Below are positions 35,151 through 45,934 of a DNA stretch of 64,000 bases, piece by piece (position 1 is the stretch's first letter; every line of letters begins with the position of its first letter). The notes under the pieces are model-generated. The model searched no databases, had not been told where the DNA came from, and saw nothing but the letters and a program-made list of their open reading frames with translations. Made by a program: the position numbers and the translations under genes. The DNA comes from Hydractinia symbiolongicarpus (taxonomy: Eukaryota > Cnidaria > Hydrozoa > Anthoathecata > Hydractiniidae), in assembly GCF_029227915.1 (NCBI RefSeq), contig NC_079885.1:6574001-6638000 (forward strand), in the 5' to 3' direction.

Positions 35151-36099
35151 TGTTTGTTACGTGCTACACTGTTGATGGTTTCTTTAATCTTCCTGGCCGT
35201 TGTTCTGGATTCTCTGTCAATGATTTTCTCCTCATCCCAATTAAACTGATGACTTCTGCTCCAGCTGTGGTCCGCAATTTCATTTTTCTTCACATCTCCG
35301 TTTCTCACTTAGAAGCAATGATTAATTATCCTCATCGTTCAAATAGGAAATTTTCGTGCCGAAATGACGTCATAAAAAAATTATTTCTTCATGTGAAATA
35401 TATTTCGGGGGTATTTAATCCACAAATCCAGCAAGAATCATTGGTAACACGCGAGAAATTAAAACGTACTAAAAAATTGGGAAAATGACCATTTTTCACA
35501 TGCGTGACGTCATTTCTAATCCCTATGACGTCATCAAATTATTTTTTTACCTGGTTTGAGTTTGTATTAAGATTTTCTCCAAGTGAGCCAAGTTTCATCA
35601 CTTTAAGCACAAGTGGTTCAGAATTTATGGCCGGGGCACTTTGTGCCGCCCTCAGGGATAAAAAGGGCCAAAAAATCTCAGGTATAATAGGATTAAAGGA
35701 AAGGCGAACAAGAAACTATGTTGTAGCAGCCAGAAAATAAATTTTAAGCGAGAGAAAAATATATATAGATTACTAAATCCTAAAATTTGCTAATATAACT
35801 ACTATAATGTACCATATAAAAAACTATTTTACGACACTATCTATATATCTTTCTAACAACATTTTTACAGAAATTCCATGGCTGTATGGGGTGAAAATAA
35901 GTAGGTTTTAAATGTACTTTTTAGTAAGCATCAAAAATAACATCTTTTACTTGCCAAACGAGTGGCTAAATCAAAAAAACATTGAATATATTTCTCCTTA
36001 TTGTAATGGTCACGGGTCAATACGCACAAAATAATGAATAAAAAAGGTTAAAGATCAAAACATCAAATTATGTCCAACAACTTGTGAACATTTTTGAAT
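35151..36099. other. no recognisable gene
   Basis: The + strand frames at 35150-35488 and 35504-35740 have no recognisable domain and no conserved pattern. Two TGACGTCA-like motifs (35367, 35526) occur, as in other repeats of this window. Confidence 0.4.
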
Positions 36100-36620
36100 T
36101 TCCGCGCCCGAAGGCGTAGGAAATTCTTTAAAACCGTCGTTTTTTTCTTTCGGACCATTTTTTGAGAAAAGATCGACCCTGGGATTTCACGTTCCTCTGA
36201 GAGAAGGATTTGGTATAACTGACTAACTAACTAACCCTGTCCCAAATGGTCAATTGCAACGTCACAGATTCAAACTTCGTACCCAAGCTCCCTAAGTACT
36301 GGGAAGTCATCTAAATGACGTTTCAGGACAAAATTGGTATTTGTTTTCGACAAAATTTGGCACAGTTAACAAAAAAGTATGCTGAACATAATGGTGACAT
36401 CAAAATTTTGATCTCTTGTTACCTAAATGTCATTTTACGCCAAAATTGGTCCAAAAGGTAAAACTACTTTATTTTTGACAAAATTTGGCACAGTCAGCAA
36501 AAAAAGTATGCTGAACATGATGGTGACATTAAAATTTTGGTTTTTGCTACCTTAAATGTCATTTTAGGCCAAAATTGGTCCAAAAATTAGAACTACTTTA
36601 TTTTCACCAAAATGGTATTT
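36100..36620 (+). mobile_element. second copy of the 1.3-kb repeat-bearing element, truncated
   Basis: It starts TTGAATTTCCGCGCCCGAAG, and is nearly identical to 33765 for about 80 bp. It then keeps a segment that the first copy has lost (about 36193-36265). Only about three internal units remain and the GGGCTTCTTG end is missing. Confidence 0.75.
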
Positions 36621-37056
36621 GTATTATACAACCATGGTAAGGCCTTATTCTTCCAAGATGAGGCTTGGCAGTTTTACATAAGAGTTTCACTTTTCCCAGA
36701 GTGAAGTGAAATCTCTTCAGCGTTATCAAGAAGCCTATAGTACTCCAAGTTGAAAGTCATTTTAGACAGAATATCTCCTCTGTTTAAGAGATCACGTCAC
36801 TTTGTTTATTTAAATAATCTTTTCCTACGTTGTTCTTAGAAGTAGTAAACAAATAAGAAATTATAAATTAAAAATCTCTATTGACGGCGCGCTCATTGTT
36901 GTAGTTTCAGCACAATTTACGTATTTCCAAGAAATGTATTGATATGCAATTAGTAAATCATTAACTAACCCAAGCACAAAGTTATTTTAGAAACGTAGGC
37001 TTTAAACTTTCTCTAGTAAAGGTGATATATATACACAGTGAGAAAGAAACATTAAA

Positions 37057-37080
37057 ATGAAAGAAACTTTATTCGAATAA
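37057..37080 (+). promoter_or_regulatory. short upstream open frame before the pseudokinase gene
   Basis: ATGAAAGAAACTTTATTCG... closes at TAA (37078-37080), seven codons, 13 bases before the main ATG at 37094. If transcription starts upstream, for example near the TATATATA at 37025-37032, it could lower translation of the main frame. Confidence 0.4.
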
Positions 37081-37093
37081 ACATAAGAAAATT

Positions 37094-40000
37094 ATGGAGA
37101 AATCATCAGAAGACCAAAAAGGTCACTCCGAAACACGTACGTATGTTGACAACTCTCAAAATAGAAGTTTAGGAAGGGTTGGCTTACCAGTTGGAAGTAA
37201 GACAGTCTCGAAGACTGGGAAAATTTCAGCAACATACGCTGATAATGCAAAAAATCGACATCATGGAAGAGTTGGGCTACCTTTGGGAAGTAAACCGATA
37301 TCATCGGCCTTGAAACATGTGAGCAAAAACACTCCAGCAGAAGAACAATTACCGTCCACTTCTATGAGAAAGCGTAGTCCAGAGAGAAAGAAAAAAAATA
37401 CTGCTTCTACTTCAAAACAATCTGACTTAACTGACAAACATATCATTTCCGTTAAGCATGAAAAACAAAAGAACCATGAAGACAGTGTCGCCATTAAAAC
37501 CTTTCTTGATGACCCTTCATCCCTAAAGCCTGCTAATGGCAACGATGATGTCCTTCCAAACCCGGCAGTGACACGCACGTATGTTGACAACCCTCAAAAT
37601 AGAAGATTAGGCAGGGTCGGTTTGCCTGTTGGAAGTAAAAAAGTTTCAAAGAATGGAACAGTTTCAGCAACATACGTTGATAGCTCATTTAATAGGTATC
37701 ATGACAGAGTCGGCCTCCCTTTGGGCAGCAAACCAGTCTCAAAAGGTTTTCATCCAACTCGTGAAACAACTTCGTCAAAAGAAAAGACCTTCCACCCACA
37801 ACACAATCAGCCCATTGCCCAAGAGCCTATTAATTCACCAGTGTTTGATAAGTCAAAAGAAAACATAAATGTTAGTAAAGTGGAATCAAAATCTTGTCCA
37901 AGCGACTGTAAAAGAGATGACACCTATCTTGATGTGTCCCTTGCAGCAGTAGAATCCTTTCCTCGAACACGTAGTTCGCCTACAACTCAACAACCAGTGA
38001 GGGATGATCAACAGTTAGAAGAACCTAGCAGAAGGTCAAACCGGTACAGACGAGATACCCCTTCATCTACAAGTCAATCTTCTGAATCACTTCCCACTTC
38101 TGTAGCTGCCAGGAAATACAGACAAAGTCATGCTGACAATCCACAGCACAGTAATGCTTGCAAAGAAGAAACTAGCTTTCCTGACGAAGGTCACAATCAC
38201 AACTACTCCTTTAACCAGCAGGAGAAGAAGTGGGTTAAAAGTCATTATCAACAACTGAAAAATGGCGCAGTAAGTGACTTTAATCACCTTTCTAAATTTT
38301 TATGAATCACTGAACTGGTGTACGAAATTCAATTACAACAATGTCACATATGCATGCAATTTCTAAGAATAATAACATGAACTTCAAACCTTTTGAGCTA
38401 GCTAACTAGCTATACACTTCGAAATTTTGCATAGAAACATACAAGTTTTGTTGCACATGGCTTTATGTCAAAGATTTTAAAGTCAAAGCAACAGCAATAT
38501 TGAATCGTTCTGTAGCCCCTTTTATTTAAAAATAACTTTTTTTTTTTGCATAAACGTGTAAAATCTGAAACCTAAGAACGAAAACATTCTGGCTTTCTTC
38601 TTTGGATGAAGGGAGATGGTGGGGGGTGGTGGAAGATCGCGGGAGCTCGTGGCAGATCGTGGGAAGTGGGGGGAGGGCAATGATATAATGTCTACCTGGC
38701 ACCATATCATTTCTTTTCTAATTTCATTGCTCATAATGCTCATAATTACCAAAAAGGAGTCTTTTTTTAAATATTTTTAAAAATTATTGAGAAGCTCAAC
38801 CCGCAATCAAATGCGAAATACGTTGCCTGTAAAATCGTGGGAAGATCGAGCAGAAACAGTCTGGCAGTTGGGCTGGGTTAAGCCTGATGATTATGTTTTT
38901 TAAAAAAAAAGCGCTCTACATGTTCTACAAAGAGAATGGATTCTGCTACCAAAGGTAACATATCGCCCTCAGTCATTGCACCAACGTTGCAAGCTTGGTC
39001 GGCACGTAGACCTCGGGCGATATTTTGCGGTACAGCCGGGGATAATCGGTTATTATTGTATTTGTATAAGCCGTTAAAATAACAATTTTAGACTATACTG
39101 TTCAAATATTTCGGAAAATCATACTGAACATCATAATTTCTTATTGAAGTAAGAGTGTAAATTCTGAATTTCCTGACTATCGGTGACAACAGTGCATGTC
39201 TTTTTTTAAATAAATTTGCCTTTGTATTTTTCCGCGTTGTCTGCAATTATTAGCGACTAATTCATAATATTTATCGTTATCATTCGTTGTATTTTTTAAG
39301 GCTGCGCTGCATGTTGTTAGACTTCATAACGTTAGATTAACTTCATCACCTTGACTAATTTTCTCCAACATAGCTAAGCACTGAAGTTATTTCTTAATTC
39401 CCATGTATTTTTGAATTTCTTGTATTTGTATTTACTTTTATTTAGCAAGAAAATTCTGATTCAGCTTTGTATGAATTTGGTAAGCAACTTTGTAAATCAC
39501 AACAAAATACAATGGAGACTGTAATGGACTCTGTCAATCGTGCAAACCTGTGGAAAGAAAAATGCGATCTCGAAGACAACGGTGTTCCTGAATCGTTCAT
39601 GTCAACTGCAAGGCAGATAGCTGTTACCAGAACAACAGAACCAATAAAGTCCGAAGAAACCCGTTATATTCGTTTTAATGATATTGTCATTGGCCAAAAA
39701 ATTGGTCAAGGTAAATTTGGCAAAATATATGCAGGAAAGTGGGCCAGCAAAAAGACATTTGCAATAAAAAAAATTTCATTTCAGAGCGACAGTATATCTA
39801 TCTCTGCACAATTTCGACAGTTAATGTCAAGTGTGTTGAATTTTTCACATGAAAACGTAGTAAAACTTTACTGCGCATGCGTCGAGTCCCCTAATTTGTG
39901 TTTCCTAATGGAGTTTATGGAAGGAAGTCTGTACGATCACTTATATATAATGGAAACCCAATTCAATGATATAGAGAAAACATTTATTATCAGAGAAATA

Positions 40001-40498
40001 TCATGTGGTTTGGCGTACTTACATTCAAACGATATAGCTCACGGGTATGTGAATTTAAAAAACGTATTATTGAATACTTATATGGATGATATAACGGGCG
40101 TCAAAATATCCGATTTTGGTTTATACAACCTTGAAAACTTCAGGTGGTGTGGTACAAATCGAAAACAAAAAACTCATCGCCTCACCATTACAAATTACTC
40201 AGCACCAGAAGTTTTACTTGGGAAAGATCTTGACCTAGATGGCGTTAAAAGGGCCGACATTTATTCTTTTGGCTTGATCATGTATGAAATATTTCACGAA
40301 GTTGAACCGTTTGAGAACTTAACTACACGTGAACTTAAAACACTAGCCGAAAATGGAAGTTTGCTGCCAGAATTTAAAGGCTTTTCGATTGATAATCGAT
40401 CAATATATATCATGAAATATTGTTTCGATCGGCAACCAAGCAAGAGGCCTAGTTCTCACGAGTGTTACAATTTACTTGAAAAAAAAATAACTCCTTAA
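37094..40498 (+). CDS. GRVGLP-repeat protein fused to a kinase domain, predicted pseudokinase
   Basis: Exon 1 is 37094-38269 (392 codons) and ends GCA|GTAAGT. Exon 2 is 39446-40498 (350 codons plus stop) after TTTTATTTAG. Both edges are phase 0, giving 742 residues. The N-terminal half has four copies of a motif of the form YVDN-x2-NR-x2-GRVGLPVGSK (about residues 16-36, 47-67, 162-182, 193-213), arranged as two pairs. A Ser/Lys-rich linker follows. The kinase fold runs from about 470 to 735: glycine loop GQGKFG (479-484), FAIKK with the lysine at 500, DFG (615-617), and APE (645-647). The catalytic HRDLKxxN segment reads HGYVNLKN (591-598), so the proton-acceptor Asp is absent. This predicts a pseudokinase acting as a scaffold or allosteric partner, probably cytoplasmic. 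It resembles the RIPK/DSTYK-like or tyrosine-kinase-like group, but I cannot place it in a family. No signal peptide or TM helix is seen. Confidence 0.85.
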
Positions 40499-40712
40499 AG
40501 TGTGACGTATATACATAAGTGATATTAAAACAAAACTTGATCGGAAACAACAGAGACATTCTCCTTGACTGAAATCCAATAAGACAATAGACGAATGTAA
40601 TATCAACGAGTTGTTTGACAAAGCAGGAGATAAAAGATCTTCTTTATAGAGAATATTTTGAATACTTATTAGTTATGTAATACCGCAGGAGATAAAACTT
40701 ATTTTTTAGAGA

Positions 40713-40718
40713 AATAAA
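40713..40718 (+). terminator. polyadenylation signal of the pseudokinase gene
   Basis: AATAAA lies about 215 bp after the stop codon and is the first clear hexamer on this strand downstream. The same stretch, including the hexamer, is copied at about 57.48 kb in the duplicated unit. Confidence 0.45.
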
Positions 40719-40815
40719 TTAATGTATTTAGTTTGCAGTAGGATAAAAATGTTGGAAGAGTTATTAGGATGGTTGCTATTCATCTCTTATTTCATTTTGT
40801 ATGTTATGTGTATTA

Positions 40816-42823
40816 AGGTCGACGCAAACCAGTCCGACTTTTCATCCGACTTTAGATTTTCCCAATATCGGATGAGAAGTCAGATCGGTTTGAAAAAAAA
40901 GTGAAAAACCGAGTCGGATGAGGTTGGATGAAAGTTTGTTCCGGAACAGAATTTCCATCCGACTTCATCCAACAAAAATGAACAAATGGTTTTGTGTACC
41001 ATTTTATTCGACTTCTGGAGTGTTTTTTCTTTACAAAATCAAATAATTGGTGTTTCGAACGAATTGATTGATTTTCGAATGCGTGAATTTGAAATAAAAC
41101 TCTCTCATTCTCTCTCATTCAACGTGAAAAAAGCAAGATGTCTGATAGTGATGTGAAATTGAGTTTGAGTATCTGTGTTAAGTTTTTAAACTACATGAGA
41201 GTGAAGAACAAGTGCAAAAAGCAAAAAAGCCAGAAAGAGAAAAAATCAAACCCAACTTCTGGTTTTCGCTCTGTATTTTTTTTTGTCATCAGAATCTGCA
41301 AGCTCGTTTAACACAATTACTGTTGCGAGCAAAGTGCTGTCCTCAATGTTGAAAATTCAAATTACTAAACTCACGTGTCTGAGGAAAACTGTGTCACAAA
41401 CGAGAAATTATTTAATTTTCATTCCGTACATACTAAAAAGGGTAACACCCTAGAGCAAGCTAGAACAACCTGGAACGATCTAGAACAACCTAGAACAACC
41501 TGAGAGCAAGCTAGAACAAGCTAGAACAAGCTAGAACAAGCTAGAACAAGCTAGAACAACCTAAGAAATATAACAACCAAAAATATAAAACTATCTCGAT
41601 TCTGTAAATAAATCTGGGTTTCTAGCAAGAATATTTCCGCCATGTTTCCCGCTTGCCAAGTTATGGGGGATTCCCTTAGTTTAGTACAACAACAGCATTA
41701 ACCGTCCCGGTATTTTTACGCCTAAAGTGCGTCCAATATCAGCATTTAGCTAGAACAATAGCTAGTTATTGCATTTCTTTATTATATTGAATTTTACCAT
41801 TTTTTGTGAACCCCCGGTCTTACGACGATACAGTTCGCTGCATCAAGGAAATCGACTTCTTTCTGTCTCGCCACATTCGAAATGTTTGAAATGAATGGAA
41901 AGGAATAATATTATATTTTTTTCTTCATTCAAATCAGTTTTCAGAACACAGAGTGGTTACGCTATTCCGCACAGAATTCTCATTTCATTCGCTGCCGGTT
42001 CTCCGGTTGTTCTCTTCGTTTACTGTCAGCTCTCTCATTGTTCTGTGAAACTGGTGGTTATACCACCTGGTTTTGTCTTTGGGTAAAAAAACCTTCAAAA
42101 ACGCCTGTCGTTTAAAAACAACAACAATGAATGGAAACTAGGTCACCCATTTTGTAGCGAGATGTCGAAAACACACATTCGATACCCATTTCATTACTAA
42201 GCATCCAAGAAGGTTTTTTAAAACAGTTTTAGTTAAATGGCGTCTTCTGATGATGAAGATTTCAAGCACGTATCATCAACCAAAAGCAAATCTCTAGCCA
42301 CGTTGCTATTACGACTATTCCTCGTCATTAGTGACCCTGTCATTCCAGGCTATTAATCGCTGCCTTCTGGCTCCGCGAAACAAAGGAGGTCGCGTTTAAA
42401 TTCTTTGTCGAAGAGCTATATACAGGAGCCAAACTACCTCGATGGTCCAACTGACGTATCTTTTCGTTATTCATTCAGCAGATGTTACAATCACGGCGCT
42501 TCTTACGCTTGAATTTTTTTTTGTACACGCTTATAACCTCAATCGTTCACAAAACACGCAAAGGGATTACCCGAATTTTACTCTATCGGCATGATCTTTT
42601 AGCATGTTTTCAGACAGGTCTCGCTTGTCTTTAGCTTGTTCTAGCTTGTTCCAGGTTGTTCTTAGGTTGTTCTAGCTTGTTCTTAGGTTGTTCCAGATTG
42701 TTCCAGGTTGTTCTAGCTTGTTCTAGGGTGTTACCCTTTTTAGTATGTACGATTTTCATTCAACATTCTATCCCACCGTCTATTTCCAAGTCGGATGTAA
42801 AGCTGTTCGGTTTGCGTTGAGCT
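40816..42823. mobile_element. 2.0-kb DNA transposon, TTA duplication (PIF/Harbinger-like)
   Basis: The ends AGGTCGACGCAAACC and GGTTTGCGTTGAGCT are inverted repeats. They lie between TTA copies (40813-40815 and 42824-42826). Subterminal CATCCGACTT motifs also occur inverted. A 3-bp TTA duplication is typical of PIF/Harbinger. The matching empty site in unit B (around 57588) confirms the borders. No transposase is visible. Most of the interior is a second, nested element. Confidence 0.8.
41425..42751. mobile_element. 1.3-kb foldback-type element, 10-bp target duplication
   Basis: Inverted ends begin CGTACATACTAAAAAGGGT and sit between perfect 10-bp direct repeats ATTTTCATTC (41415-41424 and 42752-42761). 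Each arm continues into tandem CTAGAACAAG-like 10-mers (about 41450-41575, and inverted at about 42625-42735). Duplications of 8-11 bp are typical of Mutator-like elements, but the class is inferred from length alone. Inside, a frame at 42238-42354 starts MASSDDEDF and stops after about 40 codons; it may be a remnant of a transposase N-terminus. Confidence 0.8.
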
Positions 42824-43138
42824 TTACTGTGTGAGAGTTTTTGTCTTAACGAGAGCGGTGAAAAAGTATATACCAAATCCGATTTTCTCCATCTTAATCA
42901 GCCTGAAAAACTTAAACTTAAAATCCTAAAAAGACGTTTCTGAGAAAATGATAAACTGATGGAAAAACATTACACAATAACAAAAAGAGGGAAGTTTCCG
43001 ATATTTTAATGAATAAAAAATTTGTAGACAAGTTCGTCCAGGGAGAACTGGCAGCTAAAATGACGAGTCTACAGAATTTTATCAGGCAAAGAAATGTTTT
43101 CATATAATGCTTCTATAACATTTGTGGAATGTATTTAC

Positions 43139-43283
43139 CTTGGTCGGCTTGCTTGTATCTGCTTAACCTGGTTGTATTTAACAAAAGTATTGGGCGAAGT
43201 AGAGATTCTACAACGTCGAGGTTAACGACGCCATCTTTTGCATCTTTACGAACAAAGTTTAATTCATTTGCATATAACAAGTG
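43139..43283 (-). CDS. orphan exon of an unidentified gene
   Basis: A 145-base frame on the - strand is bounded by an acceptor-like TTCCAG (43284-43289) and a donor CAAG|GTAAAT (43138). It encodes 48 residues with blocks such as LNFVRKDAKDGVVNLDVVES and LLRPILLLNTTRLSRYKQA. The codon-like composition stands out from the AT-rich surroundings. I do not recognise the family and found no phase-matching partner exon nearby. It lies in unit A only. Confidence 0.4.
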
Positions 43284-43592
43284 CTGGAAGTCATTGCAAT
43301 GAGGCAGGGTTTTTTAGTTAAAAATCTTCCTTATAATAAATAAAGAACTCAAACCACAACAATTATTTTTGTCAGTATTATTCAAAAATGTTATTTTATT
43401 TAATGCTGCATGACGAACTTTTAAAAATACATTATTTTAATTCTAAAGTGATGTTTTGATCCTACTTCAAACCCTGTCTTAAATTTGCTACTTCGTGGAG
43501 CAATCAACCGAGTTCGTATGTAAACAAACAGTTTTAGCGGGAGAATTTGAAATTCGATCCATGCTCGATTTAACATAAGAAATAAAAACAAG

Positions 43593-43886
43593 ATGGATTT
43601 GAAGAAGTTAAATTTAACGCCTGTTAAAAAAGTAAAAAGTACATGTTTAATACATAGCTCGCGGAAAAGTAATGACGCAAAACTACATAAATTTACAAAA
43701 CACTCCTGGGACAAGGTCAAACTTGCAAGATTTAGTCAAGAGAGAGATGATGCTGACGTTGTTAAAGTGATTTTAGACAATGAAAATATTTTCAGTGCTT
43801 TCCACTACCACAAACAATGTCATGTTAACTGTACTCATTCAAAAACTTTGCGATTTATACGAGATCGTGATAAAGAAATTGATTGA
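43593..43886 (+). CDS. 97-residue hypothetical protein, probably transposon-related fragment
   Basis: The frame starts MDLKKLNLTPVKKVKS and has LHKFTKHSWDKVKLARFS followed by a FHYHKQCHVNCTHSKTLRF segment with spaced His/Cys residues. It ends RDRDKEID. The pattern (a first Cys/His pair, a W-x-K helix, then HxxCHxxCTxxKxL) resembles the N-terminal part of uncharacterised multi-copy proteins found beside transposons in invertebrate genomes. That is recognition, not a search result. It may be one exon of a longer gene or a dead fragment. It is absent from unit B. Confidence 0.45.
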   Translation: MDLKKLNLTPVKKVKSTCLIHSSRKSNDAKLHKFTKHSWDKVKLARFSQERDDADVVKVILDNENIFSAFHYHKQCHVNCTHSKTLRFIRDRDKEID

Positions 43887-44041
43887 GAAAATACGTGTTT
43901 TTTTTTTATAAGAAACCTGGCGATGGACCTAGTTTTAAAAGTGTCTTATTTGTAGGCTGGAATTCCATGTTCTTAGTTCCAAAAGTTTCTTATTTAGTTT
44001 CTTAATTTTTTCCTAGTAAAGTAAGTGTTTTCTATATCGAA

Positions 44042-44207
44042 CTAGTCGTTAGCCCGTGGAAAAATCCACGGGTTCGCCCGTTCTTTTTATACCACATTGC
44101 GTGCGTCTCGCTACCTGCGCAGCTAAGCTACCATTTTGCGTGACAGACAGACGGACGGACGGACGGACGGACAGACGGACAGACGTATACGTTTATTATA
44201 ATATAGA
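44042..44207 (-). mobile_element. mini-Helitron, complete
   Basis: Read on the - strand: 5' TCTATATTATAATAAACG; a CTGT/CCGT microsatellite; GCAAAATGGTAGCTTAGCTG; GGCGAACCCGTGG; the hairpin CCCGTGGATTTTTCCACGGG; and CTAACGACTAG at 44042, followed by T. Length is 166 bp. It abuts another Helitron at its 5' side, the same head-to-tail arrangement as at 13.86 kb. Confidence 0.8.
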
Positions 44208-44378
44208 AGTCGTTGCCTGTGGAAAAATCCACGGGTTCGCCCGCCCTTTATATTTACCCGTCGCAACAAAGCGGATAAAAATATATCGCATTTGATATTC
44301 GTGTTTCCGTAACATCATTTTCTAACTCAGTGGGGGGTCCGCGCAGAGACAGACAGACGACGGCTATTATTATAGAGA
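44208..44378 (-). mobile_element. mini-Helitron, tandem partner
   Basis: Read on the - strand: A|TCTCTATAATAATAGCCG, CGTCTGTCTGTCTC, then GGCGAACCCGTGG and an imperfect hairpin CCCGTGGATTTTTCCACAGG. It ends CAACGACT directly before the TCTATATT of the next copy. The 5' end matches the 500-bp Helitron at 13358 rather than its neighbour, so two subfamilies are joined. Confidence 0.7.
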
Positions 44379-44722
44379 TAAATAGCTAGCTCTAAAAGTC
44401 TCTTGAATTTTTGGATTTGATGGTTTCAAAATAAAAAAATAAAGCATTTTTCGTTTTAAAGTCTCTTTTATTAAAAGTTCTCAACAACACAAAACCACAA
44501 AATATAAACAAAAAAGAAAAACATAAAGTTCTGTTCCAGCAAAATTTGCATTCCTGGTCCACAAAGACTACCACCTACACGAGATGTGCTGTTGTGTCAT
44601 TGTAAGCGTATTTCACATGTATGGGAATCATAAAACGGTCGTTGCAGTGGATGCCTGAGATTCCGTCTCCAAACAATCATTGATGGAATGTCACAGAAGA
44701 TGGCACATTGAACGTACTTTAA

Positions 44723-44780
44723 GGGCAGAAATTTTCGCGATTTTCGCCATCTTAGCCCCTTATCGCGAAAATTTCTGCCC
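44723..44780. repeat. 58-bp palindrome, GGGCAGAAATTTTCGCG arms
   Basis: GGGCAGAAATTTTCGCGA and its inverted complement TCGCGAAAATTTCTGCCC flank a short spacer. Further TCGCGAAA blocks follow to about 44865. Inverted partners with the same GCGAAAATTTCTGCCC core occur at 46199-46233. The two clusters may be the ends of one element of about 1.5 kb that was later hit by the TTAA MITE at 45174. Confidence 0.6.
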
Positions 44781-44957
44781 AGTAAAAAATTTAACCTTAA
44801 ATTCGCGAAAGTTATTTTCGCGAAAAATCAACTTTTTCTAAAAATCGCGAAAGTTTCTTCCAAGTTTTAAAAGCCAAAAACTTTTAAATAACGAGGGTTC
44901 CGAGGACAAGGGTAGAAATAATAGAAAGACTCTAATTGTAAAAATGGCTCCTAAGCC

Positions 44958-45173
44958 CGACTCAATGTAAGAAAATCAGCTAAAAATCGAAAAACGGTAA
45001 GGGTTGAATATCTTCGTATCAGAAATGCCATCAATCTTGGTTTATCACAGCTGCCTTCGATCGACCTATTTAACGACATTGACTCTACACTTGAGGGGAG
45101 TCTGCAGGAGTTCGAAATTTTATGCGGAATAAGGTCAGTTACATTGGCCAGCGTTAGTAATGACGAAGATTAA
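44958..45173 (+). pseudogene. possible coding fragment next to a MITE insertion
   Basis: A 71-codon frame without ATG contains a basic start (RKSAKNRKTVRVEYLRIR) and an acidic end (EGSLQEFEILCG, SNDED). The stop TAA is formed by the TTAA at which the MITE at 45174 inserted. No family is recognised. It may be an N-terminal part of the CXC-like frame at 46.3 kb. Confidence 0.3.
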
Positions 45174-45934
45174 CCCTATTCGGTCCGGGGGGGGGGGGGG
45201 GGGGGGTGGATTCCGCCCTCCCCCCTGACGGCTTTTTTTTAATAACTCCTGATTGCTTTCTTATATGGCTATGATACTTACTGAGTTTCAACATTTATCT
45301 ATTACACACCTGCATGCTAAATTTTTAGGTCCCATACCTTTTAGAGGCTTTGATATTGGCCATTACTCGAAACTACCCCTATAATCTCTATGAAATCCTT
45401 ATAATGGGGAAAATATAATAGCTCCTGTTAGGATTATCCTTAAAACTTGAAACTTGCAACACAACTGTTTCATCAAGAAGAATCATTTTGAACAATTTTG
45501 ACATGAGACTAATCCGATTTCCCGATTTTGTCGGATTTTACCCGAAAATCGAAAAAAAACGGATTTTCGGGCAATTTTTGGCAATTTTTTATCCGATCCA
45601 TGTAAAAACCGGAAGATATGTTAAAAAAATTTTATTTAGCTTTCAGAAACTTCAAACAGAATGTAAAAATTCGCTCTGGAACAAAAGTAATTATATTTTA
45701 AGCAGATAGTGGCATTTTTAACAATTTTCAAGCTTCTGATGACGTCACAGAAAATGTATTGACTTAAGCAAAAATTTATTGCCGCCATTTTGTTCCTATT
45801 ATGACGTACTATAAGTGTGCCAAGTTTGATTCAATTTGAACAATCCTATGAAAATTTATTGAGGGGGGGGGGGGGGGGCGAATCCGCCCCCCCCCCGGTC
45901 ATAGTATGTTCGAAAAACCCCGGACCGAATAGGG
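45174..45934 (+). mobile_element. piggyBac-like TTAA MITE, 761-bp copy
   Basis: Termini CCCTATTCGGTCCGGG and CCCCGGACCGAATAGGG lie between TTAA copies (45170-45173 and 45935-45938). Runs of 20 G (45187-45206) and 16 G (45863-45878) lie near the two ends. The copy at 15.39 kb is inverted and the copy at 6.7 kb is shortened. No transposase. Confidence 0.87.

Larger units (their letters stand above)
40545..43020 (+). repeat. segmental duplication block 1, unit A
   Basis: 40545-40815 and 42827-43020 together match 57345-57740. Shared landmarks include ACATTCTCCTTGAC, ATCAACGAGTTGTTTGACA, GCAGTAGGATAAAAATGTTG and TTAACGAGAGCGGTG. Unit A is interrupted by the 2.0-kb element at 40816-42823; unit B shows the empty site at TTA (57587-57589). 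Confidence 0.85.

Noticed and set aside
35150-35740. Two + strand frames after the Penelope relic, as possible RT remnants
   Set aside because: None of the Penelope RT or GIY-YIG motifs is visible and the frames do not match the 17.4-kb element.
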